Shown: positions 53,025-62,902, counted from the stretch's first letter. The stretch is 64,000 bases of DNA from Vibrio anguillarum (GCF_001989995.2 NZ_JAHGUP010000029.1:1-64000), one strand, 5' to 3'. Translations and numbers: made by a program. Notes: generated by a model not told the origin, from the letters alone.

Positions 53025-55598
53025 TTAAGCGCGTATTTCTTGTGTTCTCATACGGCGTTTTTGATTCCAAGCTAGCGTCAGCACTAATAATAATGCAGGT
53101 AAGAAAACCCACTCTTTCATTGGCCGTTGGCTTTCCAACACAACTGAGCGGATTTCCCAATCAAAATCTATGCCTGCAGCTTCAGCTGGACTGCCAAACT
53201 CAATCATATCCACCAGCATACGATTACTGGTTTCTTTCAGGGTTAGCCCCATTGATTGAATACGCTGTTCTGCCGTTGACGCTTGATCATCAAAAGGGAG
53301 TAGTACTGTTTTTGATAAGTAATCACCTTCAATGGTTTCACCAGCGACGATAAGCTCTATCGATTGACCCACATCGAGGTTTTCTACAATTTGCGCTATC
53401 TCTGTGCCTGGGTGCAGTTCGGTCGCAGGATAAATCATGTCCCACCAAAAACCGGGTCGGAAGAACGAGAACGTCAGCACCAACAACAAGACGGTTTCCC
53501 ACCACTTATTGCGAGTTAGCCACCAACCTTGAGTCGCAGCAGAAAACAGCAGCATTGCGGTAATTGCCGAGAAAATGGTTAACGCTAAGTGCCACCATGT
53601 ATCAATTCCCATTAGCAGTAGTTGAGTGTTGAATACGAACATAAAGGGCAAAATGGCGGTACGAATATCGTAAGCAAACCCTTGAATACCTGTACGAATA
53701 GGGTCTGATTTAGCGATAGCGGCTGCGGCAAATGCCGCCAAGCCAACTGGTGGGGTGTCATCTGCCAAAATGCCGAAATAGAACACAAATAAGTGTACGG
53801 CAATCAATGGGATGATAAGACCATGAGCGGCTCCCAGTGTTACAATGACGGGAGCCATTAAGGTTGATACGACGATGTAGTTGGCGGTGGTCGGTAAGCC
53901 CATACCAAGAATGAAGCTGATCACGGCGGTAAAAATCAGCATCAGTATGACGCTGCCACCGGATATAAACTCAACAAAATCGGTCATCACTAAGCCAATG
54001 CCAGTCAAGGTGACGACACCAACGACGGTTCCTGCGGCAGCGGTTGCCACACCAATGCCAATCATATTCCGCGCGCCCGAAACCAAGCTTTCGGCAAGAT
54101 CAACAAACCCAGCCTTCACTTGCGTGTTCAAATCGTTGCTCTTATTGAGTAACGACATGATTGGCCGCTGAGTGATCAAAATGAAGACCATAAATATCGT
54201 GGCCCAAAAAGCGGATAATCCAGGCGAGAAGCGCTCGACCGTCAAACACCATACGAGCACCACAATAGGTAGCAGGTAATGAAGCCCTGATTTTACCGTC
54301 GGCCCAGGGTCGGGTACTTCTTGGATATCCATATCCATTGCACTTTCTGAGGCGTAGCGAGACGAAATTTTAATCAGAGCGACATAAGTCAGTAAAAGCG
54401 CGACCGTAACAATTGGAGTAGCGGCGTCACCAAACACTTCTTTGGTCCAACCAATGCCGTAGTAAACAACAGCGCTGAGAACGCAAAGCCCTAAAATAGT
54501 ACCCGTAAATGAAAGTAAGCTTTGCACCCATGTCGGTGTATGACGGCGAGGTAGGCCTTTCATTCCTGCTTTGCAGGCTTCCAAATGGACAATATAAATT
54601 AAGGCAATATAAGAGATAAGCGCTGGCAGTAGCGCCGCACGGATCACTTCAACATAGGAAATACCGACATATTCCACCATTAAAAATGCGGCAGCACCCA
54701 TGATAGGCGGGGTTAATTGGCCATTGGTGGAAGCGGCTACTTCAACAGCGCCCGCCTTTGTTCCGGGAAAGCCGACACGTTTCATCAAGGGAATGGTAAA
54801 AGTACCGGTGGTAACTACGTTTGCAATCGATGAGCCAGACACTAGCCCCGATAAGCCTGAGGCTACAACCGCTGCTTTCGCGGGACCGCCTCGCATGTGG
54901 CCCAGCAGTGAAAAGGCCACTTTGATAAAATAGGAACCTGCGCCAGCTCGTTCAAGCATTGCACCAAATAGAACAAACAAGAACACAAAAGAGGTGGAAA
55001 CGCCAAGAGCAACCCCAAAAACCCCTTCAGTGGTCAGCCATAAATGAGACATCGCTTTGTTTAGGCTCGCTCCTTTATGAGCGATCACATCCGGCATGTA
55101 GGGGCCACCAAAGGTGTAGAGCAAGAATAGTGCAGCGACCAACATCAGTGGTGGTCCTAACGCTCGGCGGGTAGCTTCAAGTAATAGCACCATTCCTGTG
55201 ACAGAGACCGCTATATCAATCAAGGTTGGCGCACCGGATCGACCAGCTAACTCATTGTAAAATAAATATATGTAAGCAGCAGAGAAACTGCCCGCCAATG
55301 CCAAAATCCAATCAATCAATGGAATGCGATCGCGTGGTGAGTTCTTTAACGCAGGGTAGGCAGTAAAGGCGAGAAAAACAGCGAATGTGAGGTGAATGGC
55401 TCGTGCTTGCGTATCGTTTAAGATGGCAAAGTTAAAAATAAAGGGCAGCGGTGAAGCATACCAAAGTTGGAATAGTGACCAACATAGTGGGACAAACCAC
55501 AAAATGCGCCCCGGCAAGCCGTGAGGGTTTCTTGCGCCGGTATCAGATTGCGCTACCATTTCCTGCACATCGGTTGACGGAGTAAGTGTCTTCGTCAT
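53025..55598 (-). CDS. TAXI-TRAP transporter permease, fused 4TM/12TM with DUF3394
   Basis: An inner-membrane secondary transporter of 857 residues in which the small (DctQ, 4TM) and large (DctM, 12TM) TRAP subunits are fused. The DctQ-like part covers about 20-170. The DctM-like part (about 175-690) contains GSSIANVVTTGTFTIPLMKRVGF and GMGLPTTANYIVVSTLMAPV, the repeated family signatures. A C-terminal extra (about 700-857) is periplasmic and has a PDZ-like segment (MIEFGSPAEAAGIDFDWEIRSV) before a last membrane helix; this fits DUF3394. It works with the TAXI receptor encoded just upstream, driven by ion gradients. The substrate is not known; TAXI systems often take up glutamate, other carboxylates or phosphate-related compounds. 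Confidence 0.92.
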   Translation of the reverse strand: MTKTLTPSTDVQEMVAQSDTGARNPHGLPGRILWFVPLCWSLFQLWYASPLPFIFNFAILNDTQARAIHLTFAVFLAFTAYPALKNSPRDRIPLIDWILALAGSFSAAYIYLFYNELAGRSGAPTLIDIAVSVTGMVLLLEATRRALGPPLMLVAALFLLYTFGGPYMPDVIAHKGASLNKAMSHLWLTTEGVFGVALGVSTSFVFLFVLFGAMLERAGAGSYFIKVAFSLLGHMRGGPAKAAVVASGLSGLVSGSSIANVVTTGTFTIPLMKRVGFPGTKAGAVEVAASTNGQLTPPIMGAAAFLMVEYVGISYVEVIRAALLPALISYIALIYIVHLEACKAGMKGLPRRHTPTWVQSLLSFTGTILGLCVLSAVVYYGIGWTKEVFGDAATPIVTVALLLTYVALIKISSRYASESAMDMDIQEVPDPGPTVKSGLHYLLPIVVLVWCLTVERFSPGLSAFWATIFMVFILITQRPIMSLLNKSNDLNTQVKAGFVDLAESLVSGARNMIGIGVATAAAGTVVGVVTLTGIGLVMTDFVEFISGGSVILMLIFTAVISFILGMGLPTTANYIVVSTLMAPVIVTLGAAHGLIIPLIAVHLFVFYFGILADDTPPVGLAAFAAAAIAKSDPIRTGIQGFAYDIRTAILPFMFVFNTQLLLMGIDTWWHLALTIFSAITAMLLFSAATQGWWLTRNKWWETVLLLVLTFSFFRPGFWWDMIYPATELHPGTEIAQIVENLDVGQSIELIVAGETIEGDYLSKTVLLPFDDQASTAEQRIQSMGLTLKETSNRMLVDMIEFGSPAEAAGIDFDWEIRSVVLESQRPMKEWVFLPALLLVLTLAWNQKRRMRTQEIRA

Positions 55599-55820
55599 GT
55601 ACGTTATCCTTATTATTGGCTGCCTACGTCTCGGTTGGTCACAGGGTTAATTCACTGCTAATGAGAAGTGGGCTATTGCGGAACAGAACAAAAGGTGGGT
55701 TGTTAAATCATTTAAAACCCAAATGTGCCCAGAGAGTCGTTGTGAACGTAAGAGGACAGGCCATCATCGCTGACCATAACGCCAAGGGATAAAGGGCATA
55801 TCGCTCGTGACTGAAAGGGC

Positions 55821-55851
55821 AATCAAAGGAGACGTTCAGCCTCCTTTGATT
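55821..55851 (-). promoter_or_regulatory. Intercistronic stem-loop between receptor and permease genes
   Basis: An 11-bp perfect stem (AATCAAAGGAG / CTCCTTTGATT) with a 9-base loop sits 35 bases after the receptor stop on the minus strand. It lacks a T tail. Such hairpins usually protect the receptor mRNA and lower permease expression. The remaining 220 bases to the permease start hold no other gene. Confidence 0.6.
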
Positions 55852-55885
55852 CGGTATCGCTATTGTTGGTTTTCGCGATGCGAAA

Positions 55886-56854
55886 TTATTTTAGCAGACC
55901 GATTTCTTTGTAGTATTTTTCTGCGCCAGGATGAAGAGGAATGGAGATCCCCGCTTTCACCATGTCTTCTTTTTTCAAGTTAGCAAAGGCAGGGTGAAGA
56001 CGTTTAAAGGTATCAAAATCTTCAAATACTGCTTTGACCAAATTGTATGCGACTTCATCGGACACATCAGTGCTTGATACCAAGGTTGCAGCCACACCAA
56101 AACTGGTTACATCTTTATCTGTTCCACGATACATGCCGGCAGGAATCGTGCTGTAAGCGTAGTAAGGGTTATTGGCAACAATTTTTTCAATTTCAGGGCC
56201 AGTAGCAGAGACGAGTTTTGCATCGCATGAGGTCGTTGCTTCTTTAATGGAACCATTTGGATGGCCAACCATATAAATAAAGGCATCTATTTTATTGTCA
56301 CACAATGCTTGAGAGCGCTCAGAGCCTTTGAGCTCAGAAGCCAGTTTGAAGCTGTCATTGCTCCAACCAAATGCATCCATTACCACTGCCATGGTTGCCC
56401 TGTCACCAGAACCTGGGTTACCAATGTTGACACGTTTACCTTTCAAGTCAGCCACGTTTTCAATGCCTGAATCGGCGCGGGCAATGATATTAAAAGGTTC
56501 GGTATGAAGGGAAAATACTGCGCGCAGTTTTTTATTCGGGCCTTGCTCGGCAAATTCACTGGTACCGTTATAACCATGGTACTGCCAGTCAGATTGAACA
56601 ATACCGAAATCGAGTTCACCTGCACGAATCGTGTTCACGTTGTAGATCGATCCGCCTGTTGATTCTACTGAGCAGCGAATGTTGTGATCTTTACGCCCTT
56701 TATTAACCAGCTTACAAATAGCACCACCTGTCGGGTAGTAAACACCAGTGACGGATCCTGTACCAATCGTAATGAACTCTTGTGCGCTTAACGTACCTGT
56801 ACCCATGACCGCTGCTGCAATAATTCCAACTTTAATCAATTTATTCAATGCCAT
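55886..56854 (-). CDS. TAXI-family TRAP solute-binding protein
   Basis: A periplasmic receptor of 322 residues. The signal peptide is residues 1 to about 25 (ALNKLIKVGIIAAAVMGTGTLSA). The mature part begins QEFITIGTGSVTGVYYPTGGAICKLVNKG, the hallmark of TAXI (TRAP-associated extracytoplasmic immunogenic) proteins, and continues with NIGNPGSGDRATMAVVMDAFGW. It delivers ligand to the fused permease. A longer frame starts at 56887, but AAGGAAGG lies 7 bases before the ATG at 56854. An ERIC repeat begins 47 bases upstream. Confidence 0.93.
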   Translation of the reverse strand: MALNKLIKVGIIAAAVMGTGTLSAQEFITIGTGSVTGVYYPTGGAICKLVNKGRKDHNIRCSVESTGGSIYNVNTIRAGELDFGIVQSDWQYHGYNGTSEFAEQGPNKKLRAVFSLHTEPFNIIARADSGIENVADLKGKRVNIGNPGSGDRATMAVVMDAFGWSNDSFKLASELKGSERSQALCDNKIDAFIYMVGHPNGSIKEATTSCDAKLVSATGPEIEKIVANNPYYAYSTIPAGMYRGTDKDVTSFGVAATLVSSTDVSDEVAYNLVKAVFEDFDTFKRLHPAFANLKKEDMVKAGISIPLHPGAEKYYKEIGLLK

Positions 56855-56900
56855 GAATTTTCCTTCCTTATTCATTATTAACCCCATAGATAATTGTTGT

Positions 56901-57026
56901 TACACCCTTCCCACCTGAAGTTGCTGTGGTCTTGGCTACGTTCGTTCACCCCAATCACAGAATTATCCATGCTTATGACGACTGACTCACTTGCCGCCTA
57001 CCCGCAACTTCAAGTTGTTTGGGTAT
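56901..57026. repeat. ERIC/IRU repeat upstream of the TAXI receptor gene
   Basis: A second element of about 126 bases in the same orientation as the one near rraB. Shared segments include CTGAAGTTGC, CGTTCACCCCAATCACA, CTTGCCGCCTACCCGCAACTT and the end TTGGGTAT. It covers the region directly before the receptor gene, so it probably contributes to the promoter or the leader. Confidence 0.85.
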
Positions 57027-57317
57027 CGGGGGAGTTTCCTCATCTAGAAACGGCATCTTTTTCAATCCGTATGTTGAAAAAGTGGCTAAATAATACCAAA
57101 AAATCGACACATAATTACAGGAATGTTAAAAAATGTAGCGAAATTGGCTATCAATAAGCGTCATTGTCAGAGCCAAAATATGGCAATAGCTTGCCTATCA
57201 AGGAGTTATTCCTCTTCCTGCTGTGACAACTTATTGCTGAAGATGTGAAGAGAATCACGCCGACTTGACTCAGTGTGATTCTACTAGAGAGTAAGATGAA
57301 ATGCGTTTAGTGACAAA
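57027..57317. other. Non-coding region between the ERIC repeat and argR
   Basis: About 290 bases downstream of argR. It contains an inverted repeat AGAATCAC (57251-57258) / GTGATTCT (57275-57282) that could mark the end of the argR transcript, although it has no T tail. Nothing else is recognisable. Confidence 0.4.
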
Positions 57318-57791
57318 TTACCCTGCGTAATCAAACAGATCACAGACTGAATCAAACAGCTGCTTTGTCGTTACGTTCAGTGTCGGTGTGATAAAAATGG
57401 TATCGTCACCGGCCACCACACCCAAGATACCTTCTGATTTGCCCAGAGAATCAAGTAACCGAGCAATAAGCTGCGCCGCCCCTGGCCCGGTATGAATCAC
57501 TACCAGCGCGGCATTGTGATCTATGTCTAGCACTAATTCACGCAGTGAACTTGATACGGTTGGTACACCGAGTTCAGCAGGAAGGCAGTAGACCATCTCC
57601 ATTTTTGCGTTGCGAGTGCGTACCGCGCCAAATTTAGTCAGCATGCGAGATACTTTGGATTGGTTGATATTATCAAACCCTTCATTACGCAGGGCATCGA
57701 CAATGTCACCTTGAGATCCAAAACGTTCTTCTTTTAATAGATTTTTAAAAGCACGAACCAGATTATCTTGCTTATCATTATTGTTGCGCAT
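57318..57791 (-). CDS. argR: Arginine repressor ArgR
   Basis: The hexameric, arginine-binding repressor of arginine synthesis genes, 157 residues. The winged helix N-terminal domain (about 10-75) reads [41 protein letters not shown] in outline; the C-terminal oligomerisation domain (about 85-157) has the arginine-binding GTVAGDDT-type loop as [13 protein letters not shown]. It is divergent from mdh, the conserved arrangement in gammaproteobacteria. An inverted repeat in its leader may be an autoregulatory ARG box. Confidence 0.97.
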   Translation of the reverse strand: MRNNNDKQDNLVRAFKNLLKEERFGSQGDIVDALRNEGFDNINQSKVSRMLTKFGAVRTRNAKMEMVYCLPAELGVPTVSSSLRELVLDIDHNAALVVIHTGPGAAQLIARLLDSLGKSEGILGVVAGDDTIFITPTLNVTTKQLFDSVCDLFDYAG

Positions 57792-57820
57792 AGTTATCGT
57801 CTTCGATTAGCCATTTATTG

Positions 57821-57846
57821 CTGCATATTCTCGCATAGCTATGCAG
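57821..57846. promoter_or_regulatory. Possible ARG box in the argR leader region
   Basis: CTGCATA (57821-57827) and TATGCAG (57840-57846) form an inverted repeat, with a further GCATA between them. The TGCATA elements recall the ARG boxes in front of E. coli argR. The site lies 30-55 bases upstream of the argR start. The 325-base divergent region also has to hold the mdh promoter; nothing else there is clear. Confidence 0.4.
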
Positions 57847-58116
57847 TCATCGCCAAATTATCGTCCAAAAGTGTCTAAAAGGTCACTGTAAACTTTTATG
57901 TAAAACTTTGGTCGAATGGCAACTTAACTCTTTGTCGGTAAAGATAAACAAGGTCATAATTGCCATCGGTGCTGTAGCACGATTTTAGCGAATTGCGCGA
58001 GGTCGCAAAGCTAGCGTTAATTGATTGTAATCATATTGTGATTGCTATAGTTTTCTAGCTTAAAAATACCCTACACAAAAACATTTATAAGAGATTTATT
58101 CTCAAGGAGAACTACG

Positions 58117-59052
58117 ATGAAAGTAGCTGTTATTGGTGCCGCTGGTGGCATCGGTCAAGCCCTAGCACTTCTACTTAAAAACCATCTTCCTGCTGGTTCC
58201 GATCTGGCGCTGTATGACATCGCACCGGTGACTCCGGGCGTTGCTGCCGATCTAAGCCACATTCCTACTCCCGTATCGATCAAAGGCTATGCTGGCGAAG
58301 ATCCAACACCTGCGCTTGAAGGTGCGGATGTAGTCCTTGTGTCTGCTGGTGTCGCTCGTAAGCCGGGTATGGATCGCGCGGATCTGTTTAATGTTAACGC
58401 TGGCATTGTGAAAGCGTTGGCTGAAAAGATTGCGGTTGTCTGTCCGAAAGCCTGTGTGGGCATTATCACCAACCCTGTCAATACAACAGTACCTATTGCA
58501 GCGGAAGTCTTGAAAAAAGCAGGCGTTTACGACAAGCGTAAGCTATTTGGTGTGACAACGTTGGATGTGATCCGCTCAGAAACGTTTGTCGCGGCGCTAA
58601 AAGATAAAAACCCTAGCGAGATTATTGTGCCTGTGATTGGCGGCCACTCAGGCGTCACTATCCTTCCTTTGCTTTCGCAAATTGAAGGGGTTGAGTTCAC
58701 GGCTGAAGAAGTGGAAGCCCTTACTAAGCGCATTCAAAACGCAGGCACCGAAGTGGTGGAAGCGAAGGCGGGTGGCGGCAGTGCAACACTGTCAATGGGT
58801 CAAGCGGCTTGCCGTTTTGGCTTATCATTAGTCAAAGCACTACAAGGTGAACCAGGTGTTGTGGAATGTGCCTACGTTGACGGTGGTAGTGAGCATGCTT
58901 CATTCTTTGCACAACCGATTAAACTCGGTAAAGAGGGTGTCGAAGAAGTGTTGAGCTATGGTGCATTGAGTGCCTATGAACAAGCTGCGTTAGATGGAAT
59001 GCTGACAACACTGAAAGGTGATATTCAGCTAGGTGTTGATTTCGCCAAATAA
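58117..59052 (+). CDS. mdh: Malate dehydrogenase
   Basis: Interconverts malate and oxaloacetate with NAD in the TCA cycle. The 311-residue length is right. The NAD loop is [17 protein letters not shown], the substrate arginines lie in [14 protein letters not shown] near residue 80, and the catalytic His is in [14 protein letters not shown] near 177. The start follows AAGGAGAAC. It ends with a strong terminator. Confidence 0.98.
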   Translation: MKVAVIGAAGGIGQALALLLKNHLPAGSDLALYDIAPVTPGVAADLSHIPTPVSIKGYAGEDPTPALEGADVVLVSAGVARKPGMDRADLFNVNAGIVKALAEKIAVVCPKACVGIITNPVNTTVPIAAEVLKKAGVYDKRKLFGVTTLDVIRSETFVAALKDKNPSEIIVPVIGGHSGVTILPLLSQIEGVEFTAEEVEALTKRIQNAGTEVVEAKAGGGSATLSMGQAACRFGLSLVKALQGEPGVVECAYVDGGSEHASFFAQPIKLGKEGVEEVLSYGALSAYEQAALDGMLTTLKGDIQLGVDFAK

Positions 59053-59072
59053 AGAATAACCTTATCTTATAC

Positions 59073-59108
59073 AAAAATGCCGCTTGCTCATCCAAGCGGC
59101 ATTTTTTA
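59073..59108 (+). terminator. Terminator of mdh
   Basis: AAAATGCCGCTTG pairs with CAAGCGGCATTTT around a 6-base loop and runs into T6. Confidence 0.92.
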
Positions 59109-59251
59109 TGGTTTTTACCAATATTTTTGTATGATGATGCTTTGAACTGTGTAATATGCGGTTTTTTTTACTGAGCAGTGCATTATTTTCGTCGTGAACT
59201 TACAAACTTTTTGATCCCTAGCAATGAATTTGACTATTGACTCACTATCTC

Positions 59252-59267
59252 AGTGACCGCGATCACA
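59252..59267 (+). promoter_or_regulatory. CRP-like site upstream of the antiporter gene
   Basis: AGTGA-CCGCGA-TCACA differs from the CRP core TGTGA-N6-TCACA at one base. It lies 79-94 bases before the start codon, a position compatible with activation. It predicts cAMP-CRP control of this amino acid antiporter. Confidence 0.55.
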
Positions 59268-59345
59268 TAGGGATTGATGTCTGGTAAATATGTTCTCTAA
59301 AATAGCGCCTTCCTCTAATGTGTAAACACTCACTGGATAGTTCCC

Positions 59346-60752
59346 ATGGATAATAAGCTTGGTTTGGGCTCACTGACAGCACTGGTCATTGGTTCAATGA
59401 TTGGCGCTGGTGTTTTTAGCCTGCCACAAAACATGGCCTCAGTCGCCAGCCCTTTGGCGGTAATGATCGGTTGGGGGATCACCGGCGTTGGTATGATCTT
59501 TCTTGCGCTCTCTTTTCAACAACTTGCCATTCATAAACCTCATATTAATAGTGGCGTATTTGGTTTTGCTCGAGAAGGATTTGGTGACTTTGCGGGTTTT
59601 TGTTCCGCATGGGGTTACTGGTTTAGCGCCATGGTGGCTAATGTCTCTTATCTGGTAATTGTTTTTAGTACCTTAGGCATGTTGTTTGATACACCAGATA
59701 ACGTGATGTTTGGGGCGGGTAATACGTGGCTTTCCATTGGGAGTGCATCGGTATTACTTTGGTTGGTGCATGCGTTGGTCAAAAAAGGAGTACAAACGGC
59801 CGCATTCATTAATCTGATTACCACCTTTGCTAAAATGATCCCTCTCGTGTTGTTCATCATTTGTGCCGCTTTTGCTTTTTCTTGGGACAAATTCACATTG
59901 GATTTTACAGGCTTACACTTCGGTGTTGGCCATGATCTGCTGGATCAAATAAAAAGCACCATGTTGATCACGGTATGGGTGTTCATCGGAATAGAGGGAG
60001 CGGTTGTTGTGTCAAGCCGCGCTCGCCACCGTGCTGATATCGGTAAAGCGACTATTCTCGGTTTGCTTACGGCGTTGACCATTTATGTATTGGTCACCTT
60101 ATTGTCGATGGGCGTGATTAAACCGGTTGAATTGGCGCAATATCAGAACCCTTCAATGGCCAAAGTGCTGACGACTATTCTTGGTCCTTGGGGTGAGTAC
60201 ATTATCGGTGTTGGCTTAATTATTTCGGTGTGCGGTGCTTTTCTTAGCTGGACGGTCCTGGCCTCCGAAGCGCCATTTTTATGTGCTAGAGATAAGATGT
60301 TTCCTGCCATCTACGCCCAGCAAAACGAAGCGGGGAGCCCAGTAAAAGCGTTAACTCTAACCAATATTTGCATTCAGGTCTCACTGATTCTGGTGATGTA
60401 CGCAGGCAGTACCTACGATACGCTGCTGATCTTCGCTTCAGAAATGATCCTTGTTCCCTATTTTTTGATCGGTGCCTTTACGTTAAAGATCGCGATTGAA
60501 CAGAAGAATAAAGGCAAACTTCTGGTGATAGGTTCTTGTGCCACCATTTATGGGATTTGGCTTTTGTATGCCTCTGGTTTGCACTATTTGATGCTCTCCG
60601 CGCTACTCTACTTACCTGGGCTCTATTTCTACATGAAAGCCAAACGAGAGCAGGGCATTGATCCTTTTCAAGGCAAAGAAAAGTTAGGAGCTTGTGCTTT
60701 AACGATCGTGGCTGTTTTTGCATTTGGCATGATTTGGCAAGGCGGGTTTTAA
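59346..60752 (+). CDS. arcD: APC-family basic amino acid antiporter (ArcD-like)
   Basis: An inner-membrane exchanger of 468 residues with about 12 membrane segments. The first segment has LTALVIGSMIGAGVFSLPQNMA, the APC signature of arginine/ornithine-type antiporters (APA subfamily). It presumably exchanges arginine for ornithine or agmatine and would complement the arginine deiminase encoded at 48.6 kb, but it is not in an operon with it, and other amino acid pairs are possible. Start ATG at 59346; a CRP-like site lies upstream and a terminator downstream. Confidence 0.8.
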   Translation: MDNKLGLGSLTALVIGSMIGAGVFSLPQNMASVASPLAVMIGWGITGVGMIFLALSFQQLAIHKPHINSGVFGFAREGFGDFAGFCSAWGYWFSAMVANVSYLVIVFSTLGMLFDTPDNVMFGAGNTWLSIGSASVLLWLVHALVKKGVQTAAFINLITTFAKMIPLVLFIICAAFAFSWDKFTLDFTGLHFGVGHDLLDQIKSTMLITVWVFIGIEGAVVVSSRARHRADIGKATILGLLTALTIYVLVTLLSMGVIKPVELAQYQNPSMAKVLTTILGPWGEYIIGVGLIISVCGAFLSWTVLASEAPFLCARDKMFPAIYAQQNEAGSPVKALTLTNICIQVSLILVMYAGSTYDTLLIFASEMILVPYFLIGAFTLKIAIEQKNKGKLLVIGSCATIYGIWLLYASGLHYLMLSALLYLPGLYFYMKAKREQGIDPFQGKEKLGACALTIVAVFAFGMIWQGGF

Positions 60753-60766
60753 ATAACGCTTAGAAT

Positions 60767-60796
60767 CAAAAAGAGCCTCAATTGAGGCTCTTTTTG
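60767..60796. terminator. Bidirectional terminator between antiporter and ispB
   Basis: The perfect palindrome AAAAAGAGCCTCA / TGAGGCTCTTTTT works on both strands and lies between the convergent genes. Confidence 0.92.
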
Positions 60797-60849
60797 TAGC
60801 GGTGCATTTCTAGGCAAAGGTCGATTCTTCGTCCAAGCTAGCTGCTGTT

Positions 60850-61821
60850 CTACTTTGTCCTATTCACAGCCATATGAGCTAGAGCTATCAGTGCTTGTTT
60901 ATATTCACTTTCTGGCAGGATAGACAGCTCATTGATCGCTTTATCGGCTTCTTTTAGCGCTTTGTTGGTTGTGTATTCAAGCGAGCCTGTCTGTTTCATT
61001 GCCGCTAGAATCTCATCAAGCTGTTCCATGCCATTGGCTTTTTCGATGGCCTCACGGATCATCTCTTTTTGTTCGGGTGTACCATGCTGCATTGCGTACA
61101 ATAGAGGAAGTGTTGGTTTGCCTTCCGCTAAATCATCGCCCACATTTTTGCCCATTTCACTGCCATCAGAGGTGTAATCCATCACGTCATCAATGAGCTG
61201 GAAAGCTGTGCCAAGGTACTTACCATAGTTCTGTAGTGCCGTTTCAATTTCAGGAGAAGCGTTACTTAATATCGCACCAATCTGGGTCGCTGCTTCAAAC
61301 AAACGCGCCGTTTTCGAGTAGATCACCTGTAGGTAATTTTCCTCGGTAGTGTTTGGATCATTACAGTTCATCAATTGTTGCACTTCGCCTTCAGCGATAA
61401 CGTTCACCGCATCGCTCATCAGCTCAAGGATCCTTAACGATCCTAGTGTAGTCATCATTTGGAAGGAACGCGTGTAGATGAAATCCCCCACTAACACGCT
61501 CGCTGCATTGCCAAATGCCGCGTTCGCTGTTGCCTTGCCACGGCGCATATCCGACTCATCGACAACGTCGTCATGCAGCAAGGTTGCCGTGTGGAGGAAT
61601 TCAATAAATGCAGCGGCAGTCGTGTGCGCTTCACCTTGATAACCAAGGGCTCGAGCCGACAAAATAGCCAGCAAAGGACGCAGGCGTTTCCCACCCCCGC
61701 TGACGATGTAGAATCCTAATTGATTGATTAAAGATACATCAGAGTTGAGCTGAGCTTGAATCGTTTCATTCACTTTTGCCATGTCATCGGCAGTAAGCGT
61801 TTGGATAGCTTTAAAATCCAT
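60850..61821 (-). CDS. ispB: Octaprenyl diphosphate synthase
   Basis: Makes the C40 isoprenoid side chain of ubiquinone and menaquinone from farnesyl and isopentenyl diphosphates. At 323 residues it has the family length. The first aspartate-rich motif is LLHDDVVDESDMRRGK near residue 80 and the second QLIDDVMDYTSD near 210. GGKRLRPLL near 45 binds isopentenyl diphosphate. It is divergent from rplU, as in other gammaproteobacteria; the 272-base gap holds both promoters and no further gene. Confidence 0.96.
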   Translation of the reverse strand: MDFKAIQTLTADDMAKVNETIQAQLNSDVSLINQLGFYIVSGGGKRLRPLLAILSARALGYQGEAHTTAAAFIEFLHTATLLHDDVVDESDMRRGKATANAAFGNAASVLVGDFIYTRSFQMMTTLGSLRILELMSDAVNVIAEGEVQQLMNCNDPNTTEENYLQVIYSKTARLFEAATQIGAILSNASPEIETALQNYGKYLGTAFQLIDDVMDYTSDGSEMGKNVGDDLAEGKPTLPLLYAMQHGTPEQKEMIREAIEKANGMEQLDEILAAMKQTGSLEYTTNKALKEADKAINELSILPESEYKQALIALAHMAVNRTK

Positions 61822-62093
61822 GGTTAATCCGGCTGAAGTTAGAACCTATAAGGTGTTGTGTTCTTCTATAATTCTCGAATAATACACTAAAAAACGTTGA
61901 TTAATACAAGGCTTAAAGGCATGATTGCGCCACTTTTCATTGGCGATTAGCTTTTCGCCAATTTTTTCAAAATATGGCTTGTCTTGGGGTACTCATTCGC
62001 GTAGAATCTGCGCCCTATTGATGATTAGTTTAGCGCACACCCAAATTGCTCAAATAAAAAGCATACGGCTGTGCGGAAAGAGCGGAGTAAAAT

Positions 62094-62405
62094 ATGTACG
62101 CTGTTTTCCAATCTGGTGGTAAACAACACCGTGTAAGCGAAGGTCAAACTCTTCGTTTAGAGAAATTAGACGTTGAAACTGGTGCAACTGTTGAATTTGA
62201 TAAAGTTCTACTAGTTGCTAACGGTGAGCAAATCACTGTTGGGGCACCTCTTGTTGAAGGCGGTAAAATTACTGCTGAAGTAGTACAACACGGTCGTGGC
62301 GATAAAGTTAAAATCGTTAAGTTCCGTCGTCGTAAACACTCTCGTAAACAACAAGGCCACCGTCAGTGGTTCACTGAAGTGAAAATCACTGGCATCAACG
62401 CTTAA
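62094..62405 (+). CDS. rplU: 50S ribosomal protein L21
   Basis: A 103-residue ribosomal protein of the large subunit that contacts 23S rRNA. It opens [18 protein letters not shown] and carries the basic loop [16 protein letters not shown]. It heads the rplU-rpmA-(obgE) group and is 21 bases before rpmA. A strong GGAGT element precedes the ATG. Confidence 0.98.
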   Translation: MYAVFQSGGKQHRVSEGQTLRLEKLDVETGATVEFDKVLLVANGEQITVGAPLVEGGKITAEVVQHGRGDKVKIVKFRRRKHSRKQQGHRQWFTEVKITGINA

Positions 62406-62426
62406 GTAATTTAGGAGAGTTTAACA

Positions 62427-62684
62427 ATGGCACACAAAAAAGCTGGCGGTTCTACTCGTAACGGCCGCGATTCAGAAAGCAAACGTCTTGGTGTTAAGCG
62501 TTTCGGTGGTGAATCTGTTCTTGCAGGTAACATCATCGTTCGTCAACGTGGTACTAAGTTCCACGCAGGCACTAACGTTGGTATCGGTAAAGACCATACT
62601 CTTTTCGCTCTTACTGAAGGTAAAGTGAAATTTGAAGTTAAAGGTCCTAAAAACCGTAAATTTGTTAGCATCGACGCTGAATAA
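62427..62684 (+). CDS. rpmA: 50S ribosomal protein L27
   Basis: An 85-residue large-subunit protein whose N-terminus ([16 protein letters not shown]) reaches the peptidyl-transferase centre. No N-terminal extension of the Firmicutes type is present. It follows rplU by 21 bases and is followed by a terminator. Confidence 0.98.
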   Translation: MAHKKAGGSTRNGRDSESKRLGVKRFGGESVLAGNIIVRQRGTKFHAGTNVGIGKDHTLFALTEGKVKFEVKGPKNRKFVSIDAE

Positions 62685-62705
62685 ATTTATACCTAACTGA
62701 ACTCA

Positions 62706-62736
62706 AAAGCCCTGCCGTTACGGTGGGGTTTTTTAT
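62706..62736 (+). terminator. Terminator after rpmA
   Basis: CCCTGCCG-TTA-CGGTGGGG (with G:T pairs) followed by T6. It separates the ribosomal protein genes from obgE, which needs its own promoter or readthrough. Confidence 0.85.
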
Positions 62737-62902
62737 TTATCAGCCGAACAGAAAAGAAGACACTCTAATCACTAGAGTTTCTCCTTATGTGTTCCAATTG
62801 TGGATAAAACGAAGGATGATCACGGTCGATCCTGAATGTGTATCTGCTAGAATTTATATCATTGTGTGACAATGATATCGCAACGCAAAGAGCGTGGAGT
62901 AA

